Source: Aigarchaeota archaeon
Lineage (GTDB): Archaea > Thermoproteota > Nitrososphaeria_A > Caldarchaeales > Wolframiiraptoraceae
Length of the DNA stretch: 32,351 bases
NCBI GenBank assembly: GCA_025058515.1
Contig: JANXDW010000024.1
Coordinates: forward strand, 1-32,351
Direction of reading: 5' to 3'
In this document: positions 8,044 to 18,069 of the stretch, in pieces
Layout: each line of letters begins with the position of its first letter
Position numbering within the stretch: the first letter of the stretch is position 1
Translations under genes and position numbers: made by a program
The notes under the pieces: generated by a model
Databases searched by the model: none
Seen by the model: only the letters and a program-made list of their open reading frames with translations
Told to the model about the DNA's origin: nothing

Positions 8044-9054
8044 TTAGATCCACCCTTTCCTCTTAAAATGGAAAACCATCCATAGACCTACTCCAAGCAT
8101 GATTAATAAGACTGCAGGGTAACCCCAGACCAGTTTAAGCTCAGGCATATACTCAAAATTCATTCCATATATTCCAGCTATGAATGTTAAGGGCATGAAT
8201 ATTGTAGCTATCATCGTCAATACCTTCATAACTTCGTTGAGCTTGGTACTAACAGCTGAGAAGTAGATATCCAACATATCTGAAAGTTGTAAATGAAGCA
8301 TCTCAACATTCTCGATTACCGTTACAACATGATCATAAAGATCTCTAAAGAAGGGTGCACTCTGCTCTTTAACGAATTTATATCCAGCTCTATCTAGCTT
8401 TCCAACAACTTCTCTTAGTGGCCACATATTCTTTTGAAGAAGGATCAGGTTCCTCTTTAATCTATGGATAGATTGTAATGTCTTAGAAGTTGGATTAGAA
8501 GTCAACTCATTCTCAAGCTTTTGAACACTCTCTTCAATATTTTCTAAAACATCAAAATAGTAATCGACTACGGAGTCCATAATTAAGTAAAGTAGATAAT
8601 CTACGCCCATCCTTCTAACTATACCTCTATAATACTTTATCTGGTCTTCAATATCGTTTAAGAGTTTACTCTTTCTCTCCTCAAAAGTAATGATTGAGTT
8701 TGAACTTATTACTATGCTTAATTGTTCAGATGATAAATTTCTCTCTTTATGATTGTAATAGAAGATCCTTAAAGCTATGTATGTGTAGTTATAGAACTCT
8801 TCTATCTTTGCTCTTTGGTCAAGGGTCAAAATATCCTCGAGAGTTAATTGATGTAGCCCGAACCTTTCTCCTAACTTCTTAACCACCTCCTTATCTTCAA
8901 GCCCTACTACTTGTATCCAACCAACTTTAAATGAATCTTTCTGAAGCTTGCATTCATCAAGATCTTTAATGAGCTTCTCTTGAAATGAGTTCTCATCATA
9001 TTCTACTATTTTAACAATCGTATTCTTAATCTCATTTAGTGTTTCTTCAGCCAC
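8044..9054 (-). CDS. corA: CorA family magnesium/cobalt transporter
   Basis: 336 aa; C-terminal 'IFMPLTFIAGIYGMNFEYMPEL' with the GMN motif and two terminal TM segments. Confidence 0.95.
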   Translation of the reverse strand: MAEETLNEIKNTIVKIVEYDENSFQEKLIKDLDECKLQKDSFKVGWIQVVGLEDKEVVKKLGERFGLHQLTLEDILTLDQRAKIEEFYNYTYIALRIFYYNHKERNLSSEQLSIVISSNSIITFEERKSKLLNDIEDQIKYYRGIVRRMGVDYLLYLIMDSVVDYYFDVLENIEESVQKLENELTSNPTSKTLQSIHRLKRNLILLQKNMWPLREVVGKLDRAGYKFVKEQSAPFFRDLYDHVVTVIENVEMLHLQLSDMLDIYFSAVSTKLNEVMKVLTMIATIFMPLTFIAGIYGMNFEYMPELKLVWGYPAVLLIMLGVGLWMVFHFKRKGWI

Positions 9055-9262
9055 TTGAGATACACCTACAGAATCCTCTAGAGATAAAGATGGTTAAGTT
9101 CTTTAAATGGTTTCTCTACCAATTTATCTTGAGAGACATATCTCGATACTAATATGAGCATCCACTTAATATATAGCCTTAAAAATTATTTATCATTTTA
9201 TCGAGTAGATAGTGAGAAGTTTTTGAAGATTCTCGATTTATCTGGAATTGTGTTTCCTTATT

Positions 9263-9282
9263 CTTAGTATCTGGATACTAAG
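9263..9282. other. Perfect stem-loop overlapping the EamA gene stop codon
   Basis: CTTAGTAT-CTGG-ATACTAAG (8-bp stem, 4-nt loop), overlapping a second near-palindrome GGATACT-A-AGTATCC. Confidence 0.5.
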
Positions 9283-10121
9283 TATCCTGCTAATATTATC
9301 AAGATACCTCCGATTAAGGTTTCACTAGATAGCATCTGACCGAGTATTATGGTTCCGAGTACTGCTGCAGTAACCGGTTCGAGATATGTTAAGATTACTG
9401 CTCTTTGGGCTTCTATCAATCCTAAACCATGAAAGTATATTGTAACAGCGAAAGCAGTATTCATTACACCCATTAAGATTAATTGAGGAGGAAAATATTC
9501 TCCTAGATAAAGATCATAAGACATGAAGATTGTAAATATTCCCAAGAATATGAGGGTGAAGATATATGTGTATGATGCTAAGATGTAGCTGGAGACTCCT
9601 TCACGGATCTTTTTAGATAGTAAGATAAAGATAGCATAAAATAGACTTGATAAGAGTCCATAAGATATACCTATCCAATTCACTTCACCGAATTGATTAT
9701 ATAGCATCATCAAAACCCCTGTTATCGAGAGCATCAAAGAGATCATGGTAATCTTTCTCACTTTTTCTTTTAATACAAGAGGAGCCGCAAGAGCTACAAA
9801 TATTGGTGCTAGATAATTTAAGAGAACAGCATTAGCAATAGGTATTAACTTCATAGATATGAATAGAGAAACCCAGCCAAGAGAGTTCATCAATCCATTT
9901 AAAATTAGCAACTTCCATTCTCTCAAAGCTTCTATGAACTCTCTACGTTTATACAAGGAGACGAATGGTGTTAAGATTACTGTAGCGAATAAAGCTCTAT
10001 AGAAAGCGATTACCAATGCATCAGCATAGACCGTATTCACTATTACACCATTTGAACCCCAGATGATAGCAGCGAGACCGACAAGAATGAATCCTAGCAT
10101 TCTATCCATTCTTCTAATCAT
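9264..10121 (-). CDS. EamA/DMT family transporter
   Basis: 285 aa; ten predicted TM segments in two repeats; 'GSNGVIVNTV', 'YLEPVTAAVLGTIILGQMLS' typical of the EamA C-terminus. Confidence 0.9.
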   Translation of the reverse strand: MIRRMDRMLGFILVGLAAIIWGSNGVIVNTVYADALVIAFYRALFATVILTPFVSLYKRREFIEALREWKLLILNGLMNSLGWVSLFISMKLIPIANAVLLNYLAPIFVALAAPLVLKEKVRKITMISLMLSITGVLMMLYNQFGEVNWIGISYGLLSSLFYAIFILLSKKIREGVSSYILASYTYIFTLIFLGIFTIFMSYDLYLGEYFPPQLILMGVMNTAFAVTIYFHGLGLIEAQRAVILTYLEPVTAAVLGTIILGQMLSSETLIGGILIILAGYLVSRY

Positions 10122-10138
10122 TTACTTCAACCTAGTCG

Positions 10139-10158
10139 ATTAGCTATTGTAAGCTAAT
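10139..10158. terminator. Stem-loop at the DUF1152 gene stop codon, possible 3'-end element
   Basis: ATTAGCT (10139-10145) - 6-nt loop - AGCTAAT (10152-10158), overlapping the stop codon of the minus-strand CDS at 10154. The adjacent T-tract is on the + strand only. Confidence 0.35.
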
Positions 10159-11134
10159 ATTTTTTAGAATCTTCTTTAAAGAGTTCTCGATAACTCTTTG
10201 CTCCCTTTCTATAAGCTTCAATCTCAAGATCGAGCTCTGTCTTTATACCCATCTCATTTAACCTCTGATTAGCTTCAAAGATATCTTTAGAACTTGAGAC
10301 TGCTTTAGCGAGTGGACTTAGACTATATGTTTTCTCAGTATCTAGGTAAAAGGTTATAGTCGAGATCATCGATGTCTCTGCTCTCCATAAACCATCTCTT
10401 ATCCAGACTTCACCTCTTCTTCCCTTGAATGATAACAAGGCTATTTTGCTAACCTCACTAGGCATACCAAAGGTCAGCATTTCAAGAATCTCTACATCTT
10501 CTCTACTCATTCCATATGCTCCAAGATATCCATCATGCGATGCTATATCAGAGATGTAAATCAGTATCTCTTCAATAGATAGTTCTCCATCACATCCTAC
10601 TCCAAATACTCCTAGAAAATTCTCTTTCTTCATATTGTAAAGTGATGCCAGCATTATTGAGTCACATAGAGGTGAACGTAGATTTTTCTCTACTCCTCTA
10701 GCGAGAACATCTCCTCCACCATCTACTCCTATCAATAAGTCTACGTTAAGTCTTGATAGAGCTTCATCAAGTCCTCTAGAAGTATTAGCAACACCTTTTG
10801 TAATATCTACTAGAACGACTTCTTCATTTAGTTTTTCAGAAAGATGGGATGCTTGAAGCTTAATACCATCATTTGTTACAGTATTTGGTCCACCAATGCA
10901 TACAGTTTCAGATACTTTTATAATGTTCTCTAATTCTTCTAATGATCTTGGACCAGGTTTTGGATCGACTACAAACCTCTCCCAAGCTACGCATCCTACG
11001 TATACTTCTAGTCCCAGCTTCTTCAAGAAATTCCTTGTAGGTATTGTAGCGAATATGTCTCCTCCACCACCAATCCCCAAAACTATAGCTTTTCTACATT
11101 TAGCTAAATAGCTAAACAACTCGAAACCGATCAT
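10154..11134 (-). CDS. DUF1152 domain protein
   Basis: 326 aa; 'AIVLGIGGGGDIFATIPTRNFLKKLG' and 'LLIGVDGGGDVLARG' Gly-rich motifs recognised as DUF1152. Confidence 0.8.
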   Translation of the reverse strand: MIGFELFSYLAKCRKAIVLGIGGGGDIFATIPTRNFLKKLGLEVYVGCVAWERFVVDPKPGPRSLEELENIIKVSETVCIGGPNTVTNDGIKLQASHLSEKLNEEVVLVDITKGVANTSRGLDEALSRLNVDLLIGVDGGGDVLARGVEKNLRSPLCDSIMLASLYNMKKENFLGVFGVGCDGELSIEEILIYISDIASHDGYLGAYGMSREDVEILEMLTFGMPSEVSKIALLSFKGRRGEVWIRDGLWRAETSMISTITFYLDTEKTYSLSPLAKAVSSSKDIFEANQRLNEMGIKTELDLEIEAYRKGAKSYRELFKEDSKKY

Positions 11135-11219
11135 CTAGAACAACGTGCTTCTCTATAAATCCATCGTTCTTATTCTTCAATATTCTTATTATTGAGTTTA
11201 TTATTAGCTATCTCTGGAT

Positions 11220-11699
11220 ATGGAGGGTCTGAGGAAGAGACCTCTGCCCTTCGTTCCATCTCCGATAGACGTAGTCTACAAGATGTTGAGTATAGCTGAT
11301 CCTAACCCTGATGAAGTACTTGTAGACCTTGGTTCAGGAGATGGTAGGATAATTCTCTCTGCTGCAAGATATTACAAGTGTAGGTCTATAGGCGTTGAGA
11401 AAAATACCAATCTAGTTGATTTAACTAGGAGAAAGATCAATACGATGGACTTAGATAATGTTACAGTTGTTCATGGAGACTTGTACAACTTTGATTTCTC
11501 AAAAGCAGATGTAGTCACTCTATACCTTTTACCAGAAACTCTACATATTCTTCTCCCAAAATTTAAAGAACTTAAAAGAGGTGCTAGAATAATAAGCCAT
11601 GATTATCATATCCCATATCTTACCCCATACGAGGTTCACGAAGTAAAATCTAGTGAAACTAATAGAACACACAAAATCTATCTATACTTAATGAAGTAG
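11220..11699 (+). CDS. Class I SAM-dependent methyltransferase, aKMT-like protein-lysine methyltransferase
   Basis: 159 aa; 'FVPSPIDVVYKMLSIADPNPDEVLVDLGSGDGRIILSAARYY', 'GVEKNTNLVDLTRRKI', 'ADVVTLYLLPETLHILLPKFKELKRGARIISHDYHI' resemble the Sulfolobus aKMT pattern (VPTP...VYDLGCGDGRI...TMFLL...SHEFEI). Confidence 0.75.
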   Translation: MEGLRKRPLPFVPSPIDVVYKMLSIADPNPDEVLVDLGSGDGRIILSAARYYKCRSIGVEKNTNLVDLTRRKINTMDLDNVTVVHGDLYNFDFSKADVVTLYLLPETLHILLPKFKELKRGARIISHDYHIPYLTPYEVHEVKSSETNRTHKIYLYLMK

Positions 11700-11798
11700 A
11701 ACTCTTCCAGAATATAACTAGTTTATCAATTTACTTCAACCATCTCATTGGATCATAAGATAGGTTGGTTTATTAAATACGTCTAGACTAGATTTTAG

Positions 11799-12974
11799 AT
11801 GATGACGATACTCAATGCTCCAGTTGCTCTAATAATCTGCATGGTGCTCGTAATATTTCTAGTCTTCAAAAAAGTAAATGTTGGAGTATCTCTTGGAGTA
11901 GGAGCAATTCTCTACGGTATACTATCTCTTGGAATCGGTATGCCTTTTACGATAGTTGAAGCATTCAATCTCCAGATGGCCCAGACGGTAATAGCCTTAA
12001 CATTATCTATGCTCTTAGCAGACATCTACAATTCTGTAGGAGCTTCCACTAAGCTAATCGAGAGTTTTGAGGTCATCGGTCCTAGGTTCGCAGCATTCTC
12101 CACCCCTGCTGTTATCGGTCTACTACCAATGCCAGGTGGAGCATACGTATCAGCAGTAGTAGTTGACCCACTTTATGAAAGTATGGGGTTGAGCAGAGAT
12201 TTAAAGACTTTTATAAACTACTGGTTTAGACATCTCTGGATAACGACTTGGCCGCTATATCAAGGAGTAATCCTTGCCTCGGGGCTCCTCGGATTACCTA
12301 CAAGCTACATAATGATGTTGAATATGCCTATAACTTTAGCTGCACTTATCTCAGGTCTTTTAATTGGGATTAAAGAGATCAATAAGAGTAAAACCATGGT
12401 TGGTAAAGCTTCAGAGAAAAATTTTAAGAAGATAATTCATGTTTGGCCGTTTCTCTTAATAGCAATCTTAACAATTGGGTTAAACTTGAATATCGCTCTC
12501 TCCATAGCTATCACTGTAATATTCTTCATATTAGCATATAGACCGAGTAGAGACAGACTTGTACATGCTTTAAAATACTCAATCAACCCAACTCTTATAG
12601 GAGTGATAGTCTTCTCATTCATCTTCAGTGAATTCATAAAAGAAAGTAATGTTGCAAATTATTTAACAGAACTTCTAAAAGGATATGCAGAGTTAGCTGT
12701 TTTCTTAATACCTTTGGTAATCGTTATGGGGACAGGTGTAGAGTTTACGTACATATCCTTAGCTTTTCCACCTCTCGCTCCTCTATTCAACCCCGAGAGA
12801 TTACTCTTAGCATTCGCAGGAGGATTTATGGGAGCGATGCTTACCCCAGCTCATGCATGTCTAGTAATGTCTGCAGAATACTATAAAACTGAACTACCAA
12901 AGACATATAGATTCATACTTCCAACTACTATACTGACAACAGCCTTAGTCTTGGTCTATGTTTTCCTAACTTAA
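11799..12974 (+). CDS. DUF401 family integral membrane protein (putative transporter)
   Basis: 391 aa, polytopic; 'LLPMPGGAYVSAVVVDPLYESMGLSRDLKTFINYWFRHLW' and 'GAMLTPAHACLVMSAEYY' are typical of DUF401/GntP-like permeases. Confidence 0.8.
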   Translation: MMTILNAPVALIICMVLVIFLVFKKVNVGVSLGVGAILYGILSLGIGMPFTIVEAFNLQMAQTVIALTLSMLLADIYNSVGASTKLIESFEVIGPRFAAFSTPAVIGLLPMPGGAYVSAVVVDPLYESMGLSRDLKTFINYWFRHLWITTWPLYQGVILASGLLGLPTSYIMMLNMPITLAALISGLLIGIKEINKSKTMVGKASEKNFKKIIHVWPFLLIAILTIGLNLNIALSIAITVIFFILAYRPSRDRLVHALKYSINPTLIGVIVFSFIFSEFIKESNVANYLTELLKGYAELAVFLIPLVIVMGTGVEFTYISLAFPPLAPLFNPERLLLAFAGGFMGAMLTPAHACLVMSAEYYKTELPKTYRFILPTTILTTALVLVYVFLT

Positions 12975-13071
12975 TCTTAAGGAAAATTTTAGAGAGTTAC
13001 TTCAAAAGACATTATTTCAAGATCATTGAAACTAGAAAAGAGTTAATAATAGATTAGGTTTATCTCTTAGC

Positions 13072-13452
13072 ATGAGCCTTCAGGCAGGTTTATTATTCCG
13101 AGAAAACTATATGGTTACATCTGAGTATACTGCTAAACATTTAGGTTCAGGGAGTGTAGAAGTTTTAGCTACACCTGCGATGATCTTGTTTATGGAGCAC
13201 ACTTGTAGAGTTAACTTAGATAAACTTCTTCCACCTGACCAGACTACTGTCGGCGTACATGTAGATGTTTATCATGTAAAACCTGCACCACTTAATTCGG
13301 AGATTAAGGTTGAGGCTAGATTATTGCAAGTTGATGGAAAGAAGCTTATCTTCTATGTTACAGCATACTGGGAAGATACTTTGATAGGTTATGGAATACA
13401 TGAAAGATATATTGTAGATAAGGTAGCGTTTGCTCAAAAAATTAGAAAATGA
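13072..13452 (+). CDS. Hotdog-fold thioesterase, FlK-like
   Basis: 126 aa; 'LGSGSVEVLATPAMILFMEHTCRVNLDKLLPPDQTTVGVHVDVYHVKPAPLNSEIKVEARL...GYGIHERYIVD' is FlK-like. Confidence 0.85.
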   Translation: MSLQAGLLFRENYMVTSEYTAKHLGSGSVEVLATPAMILFMEHTCRVNLDKLLPPDQTTVGVHVDVYHVKPAPLNSEIKVEARLLQVDGKKLIFYVTAYWEDTLIGYGIHERYIVDKVAFAQKIRK

Positions 13453-13459
13453 GTATAGG

Positions 13460-15040
13460 CTAGCTTTTTTCTTTAACTATAGTTCTACTCTGTTCTCTAA
13501 TATATGTTAGTAGATAATTTGGTCCACCTAATCCTTTACCTGTTGAACCACTAGCCTTCCATCCAACGAAAGTCTGTAATCCAGGCCATGCACCTGTTGT
13601 AGCACCTCCCCTCCTATTTGCATATACTACTCCGAACTCAATTCTTTCAAAGAAATAATTTATTTCTTCTTCATCTTCTGAGAATATTCCTGCTGTAAGA
13701 CCGTAATCTGTATTATTTGCTTCAGCTATAGCTTCTTCTAAGGTATCAAAAGTATCAATTAAGAGTATTGGTAGGAATAACTCGTTCTTGAATAGTTCAT
13801 GATCTCTTCTCAATCCTGTAATAATAGTTGGTAAGACATAGTAGCCTTTATCATACTCGCCTCCAACCAATACATGGCCTCCAAATAGGATGTGACCTCC
13901 ATCTCTCTTAGCAGTCTCAACATACTTCATAAAGTTCTCATACGCTCTCTTATTCACTACTGGACCTAAGAAGACTTCACGTTTACGAGGATCTCCTACT
14001 TTTAGATTCTTAGTTTCTCTAATCAATTCTTCTATAAATCTATCCTTAATATCTTTCTGAACATATACTCTAGAAGTAGCAGAGCATTTCTGACCACCAT
14101 ACCCAAATGCAGCTCTAATAACTCCTTGTACAGCTTTTTTAACATCAGCTTTACTCGTTACGATAGTTGGATTCTTACTTCCCATCTCCAAGATTACAGG
14201 CTTTGGATATGGTTGAGAAGATGTGAAGCGTTTATAGAGGCGCATCCCTACCTCTCTAGAACCTGTAAAAGCTATACCTGCAACATCTTTATTCATTACT
14301 ATCTCATCTTCAAAAACATCTCCAGGTCCTGTTAGATAGTTTATTGCTTCTCCAGGGACTCCTGCATCTATAAATATTTTGTAGAGGAGCAGCCCTGTTA
14401 GTGGTCCATCACTGCTAGGCTTGAAGACTACTGTATTACCAGTAATTAGGGCACCTACTATCATGCCGTTAGCCAACATTAATGGAAAGTTGAATGGAGA
14501 GATTACAACCCATACACCATAAGGCTTAGCAACCATTCTACATACTTCTTCAAGTTCAAGTTTTAACTCATATCCATTATTCTCCTCCATAATCTTAGCG
14601 TAGTAATTTAATGTATCTATGACTTCCCAGCACTCCGCTAAAGCTTCCATTCTATTCTTACCAACCTCGTAAGTTACGACAGCAGCTATCTCATACTTTC
14701 TCTCATCAACAAGTTCCGCCGCTCTCCTCATTATCTTAACTCTATCTCTCCAATCTGTCCTAGACCATTCTTTAAATCCTTGCTTTGCTATAGATATTGC
14801 TTCTCTAATGTGATCTACATTAGATCTCTGGAAGTAGCCGATTAAGATCGATGTATCTATAGGACTTCTATCTTCAAATTCTCCACTAGGAGAAAAGAAT
14901 TCTCCACCACCTATGTAGATAGGATAATGTTTCCCAAAATATTTTTCTGAAACTTTTTCTAATGCTTCTTCATACATTGCATGTACTTGTTCGTCTGCTA
15001 ATAGTAGGGAGGTATAGGTTATCTTCTTATTAAAAGGCAT
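13460..15040 (-). CDS. Aldehyde dehydrogenase, 1-pyrroline-5-carboxylate dehydrogenase-like
   Basis: 526 aa; 'VISPFNFPLML', 'VILEMGSKNPTIV' (catalytic Glu), 'GYGGQKCSATSRVYV' (catalytic Cys). Confidence 0.9.
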   Translation of the reverse strand: MPFNKKITYTSLLLADEQVHAMYEEALEKVSEKYFGKHYPIYIGGGEFFSPSGEFEDRSPIDTSILIGYFQRSNVDHIREAISIAKQGFKEWSRTDWRDRVKIMRRAAELVDERKYEIAAVVTYEVGKNRMEALAECWEVIDTLNYYAKIMEENNGYELKLELEEVCRMVAKPYGVWVVISPFNFPLMLANGMIVGALITGNTVVFKPSSDGPLTGLLLYKIFIDAGVPGEAINYLTGPGDVFEDEIVMNKDVAGIAFTGSREVGMRLYKRFTSSQPYPKPVILEMGSKNPTIVTSKADVKKAVQGVIRAAFGYGGQKCSATSRVYVQKDIKDRFIEELIRETKNLKVGDPRKREVFLGPVVNKRAYENFMKYVETAKRDGGHILFGGHVLVGGEYDKGYYVLPTIITGLRRDHELFKNELFLPILLIDTFDTLEEAIAEANNTDYGLTAGIFSEDEEEINYFFERIEFGVVYANRRGGATTGAWPGLQTFVGWKASGSTGKGLGGPNYLLTYIREQSRTIVKEKS

Positions 15041-15250
15041 AGAGTATCCGTCAAGCAGATAAATTTGGTGACATATTAGCCTCCTTCATTTACTTAAGAA
15101 ACTGTAGATTGGTTCCTTGTCTAGGTACTGCAAAATAATTCTTTCTTCTCCAAGAACTTAACTTACAATCTTTTAAATGTTAAAATTGAGGATGAGTCTT
15201 TAGAAGTGATTAAGTAGAGAGTCAGATACAACATATTATTTCTAAGTTTT

Positions 15251-17743
15251 TTAGAAGAATCTCTCTAAGCTTGTGACACCTATAATCTTCTCAAAATCTA
15301 TATCTAGTGCATCGAATACTTGTTCAAATGTTGAGGTTAAGTATTCAACATATTTGTCAACGTCTACGTTTTCTTTTCGTGCAAACTGTAGTGGTGTTAC
15401 ACCATCTCTATCCTTTGTCTTCACATACTCAATTATATCTCCAGAACTTACTTGTATCCCTTTTTGTATTAATTTTTTAGCTGCTTTAACGTGGGGAGGT
15501 GTAGTCTTGACATATCTCTCGACACCTCTCGAGAGCATTATTTTAAATGATAGGTCTTGTAACTCAAATTCACCATTCTTCAATTTTGTATACCATCTTC
15601 TAACGATCTCTTGGATAATCTTCTTAGCATTTTCTATATCTTCCTCATCTTTCACTTCTTTGAGTACCCTGACCATCTCGTCGAAAGCTTCTTTAATAAA
15701 CTTAGGAATATGGCGTTTTTTACCGGTAAGCCCTTTAACATCTACAACTCCTTTATCCGTTACTCCTAGATAATTCTTCTTCCGCATCGAGAATACTATG
15801 TAGCTATATCTTTTATCTATCTCGAGATCTAGTCTTAATTCTCTTCTAGCCCAGTTTACCATCTCATCTATCATCTTCTCATCTCCAGCTTTCAAGAAGA
15901 TTGAGTCAGTATCTCCGTAGACCACCTCGATCCCTAGAGCTCTAGCTCTTGATATTGTCTCTGAGAAAACATATCTAGCTATAGCTGTAGTACTCTCGGC
16001 AACTGGTGGACAGTATAGTGGAAAGCTTTCAAATCCGAATACTCCATATGCTGCATTCAAGAAGACCTTTAAAGCTCTTTGAACAACCGAGTACCATCTC
16101 CTCTGAATATCTGGGATAGACTTATCACTACTAAGTGGTTTATATATTCTCACCCTTATATCTCTCAAGCATCCTATCAACTCGCTCTGTATTCCTTTCT
16201 TCTTACTACATATCCAGTGACTTGTCTCTGGAACTACGTTATCTTCACACTCTCTATGTGGACATCTAACGGTCTCATAACTCAAGTTCCATTCTTTCAA
16301 GATTGAAGGATAGAGAGAAGCAAAGTCTAGAACGATTACATTAAAATGAACTCCTGAGATTGGCTCGACAACTATAGCACCTCTATACTTCTTACCTTCT
16401 ATCACTGGTTTTGTTGAGATAACTCCCTTCTCTTTCATCAATTCATCAGACCTAGGTATGAGGTATCCTCTCTTCCTATGCTCATAGTAGAGGAGGCTTT
16501 TAATCCATCCAGATACACCGTGTCTACAAACATCTTCAACTGGTAATCTACTAATCCGAGAGATAACAATGAGTAGTTTTAAGATAAGATCGTCGTCAAA
16601 TGTTAAGAGTTCATGTACGAGTAGCGCATCGTAGAAACTATATCTTGCTAGTTCACTACTTGTTAACTGGCTTATCGGTTTATCTATCACTATCTTTCCT
16701 TTACCTAATAATGATTGAGCAATCGCTTCTAGAGTATGTTCTCGATACTTGTTATCAAAAGCATATACTTGAACACTCTTGTTATTGAATAATTTGTATA
16801 AGTCTATATGTATTCCTCTCCTTAAAGATGCTCCTTCTCTTCCAAGAGTTATGGGTATCTTGTCCTTAGGGATATTGAGCTGTTCTCCTCTATGTCTTAG
16901 ATAAGGCATATCGAAATCATCACCATTGAATGTAGCAACTATTGGGTATTCTTCTAAGATTTCGTAAACTTTTTTTAACATCTCAACCTCATCTTCAAAG
17001 ATTATCGTCTTGAACTCTTCTGTTACTATATTGTCAAAATTGGGTATCTTCAATAAGTAGACTTCTCTTCTACCATCGCTCCCGATCATAGAGACTGCAA
17101 CTACTTTATCTTTAGCCTTACTCGGAGATGGAACACGAGTAGCTATAGGAGATAGAACTTCGATATCTATCGAGAGATGTTTAAGCTTTGGCTGCTCCTC
17201 CTCCATCAATATTACCCATTCTTCAATTATCTTCTTCTCGTTCTCAGATAAATCATGAAAATATTTCTCAACTATCTTTTTTATTTTCCCTAGGTCTACC
17301 TCAGCTGGGATGAGCCTTCCATCAACCATATAGTATGGGATGCTAGGGATAAGCTTCATATCATAAAGATAACATAGATGATAAGGGATATCTGCCTCCC
17401 ATGCTCTTATCTTTTCTCTGATAGAGCTTGGTGACCCACCAATAGAAAGTGGATCATTTGCTAAGATCTTAGTCATTTCAACTTCTTTATCTCTTAGTAG
17501 GTCGTACTTCTTTTCACTCTCAATCTTAACTACACCTGATAGTTTTAAGTTTTCTACTTCTTGAATGCTTTCACTTACGTAGCAGTATGGTTTATGTCCA
17601 GACTCATCGTAAAATATCTCTACCTTACCACTATCAATATCTAATAGTTTTAAGTAAGCTTTACCTTCTCTTCCATCATAACTACTTCCTAATAGAAAAT
17701 ATGTTTTAAGATTCAAGTGATCGTCGAGGATTGTCTGACCCAT
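15251..17743 (-). CDS. polB: Family B DNA polymerase with 3'-5' exonuclease domain
   Basis: 830 aa; Exo I 'LSIDIEVLSP', Exo II 'FNGDDFDMPYLRHR', Exo III 'YSFYDALLVHELL'; Pol motifs 'DFASLYPSIL', 'KVFLNAAYGVFG', 'VVYGDTDSIFLK'. Confidence 0.96.
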   Translation of the reverse strand: MGQTILDDHLNLKTYFLLGSSYDGREGKAYLKLLDIDSGKVEIFYDESGHKPYCYVSESIQEVENLKLSGVVKIESEKKYDLLRDKEVEMTKILANDPLSIGGSPSSIREKIRAWEADIPYHLCYLYDMKLIPSIPYYMVDGRLIPAEVDLGKIKKIVEKYFHDLSENEKKIIEEWVILMEEEQPKLKHLSIDIEVLSPIATRVPSPSKAKDKVVAVSMIGSDGRREVYLLKIPNFDNIVTEEFKTIIFEDEVEMLKKVYEILEEYPIVATFNGDDFDMPYLRHRGEQLNIPKDKIPITLGREGASLRRGIHIDLYKLFNNKSVQVYAFDNKYREHTLEAIAQSLLGKGKIVIDKPISQLTSSELARYSFYDALLVHELLTFDDDLILKLLIVISRISRLPVEDVCRHGVSGWIKSLLYYEHRKRGYLIPRSDELMKEKGVISTKPVIEGKKYRGAIVVEPISGVHFNVIVLDFASLYPSILKEWNLSYETVRCPHRECEDNVVPETSHWICSKKKGIQSELIGCLRDIRVRIYKPLSSDKSIPDIQRRWYSVVQRALKVFLNAAYGVFGFESFPLYCPPVAESTTAIARYVFSETISRARALGIEVVYGDTDSIFLKAGDEKMIDEMVNWARRELRLDLEIDKRYSYIVFSMRKKNYLGVTDKGVVDVKGLTGKKRHIPKFIKEAFDEMVRVLKEVKDEEDIENAKKIIQEIVRRWYTKLKNGEFELQDLSFKIMLSRGVERYVKTTPPHVKAAKKLIQKGIQVSSGDIIEYVKTKDRDGVTPLQFARKENVDVDKYVEYLTSTFEQVFDALDIDFEKIIGVTSLERFF

Positions 17744-18069
17744 CCCATGCTTATCTATAACATCTCTTACTTATTTCTTTTACAATATTGTTATAAGTAG
17801 GGTATGTTATCTAGAAGATTTTCACAATTAAAGAGGAATAAGCAAGTTCTCAAGCTTTGACCATCTTTATAAGATGAAATTTACGAATCGAGAAGAGGTT
17901 TCTTTAACCCCTCATTTATAATTTCAATTTTCAGATTCGCAGTAGAATTTAAAAGTCTGAAAGAGCCTACCCATTACATTGGCCAAAAATACTAGTATTC
18001 TCTACTCTCCAAAATCTAGGAAAAGAATAAAAATAATTTAATAATAAGTTTCTAAAGAATCTCTATAAA

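Noticed and set aside
17744-18069. 325-bp polB/DSP intergenic region considered as a replication origin
   Set aside because: No ORB-like repeats or orc1/cdc6 gene seen nearby; AT-richness alone is insufficient.
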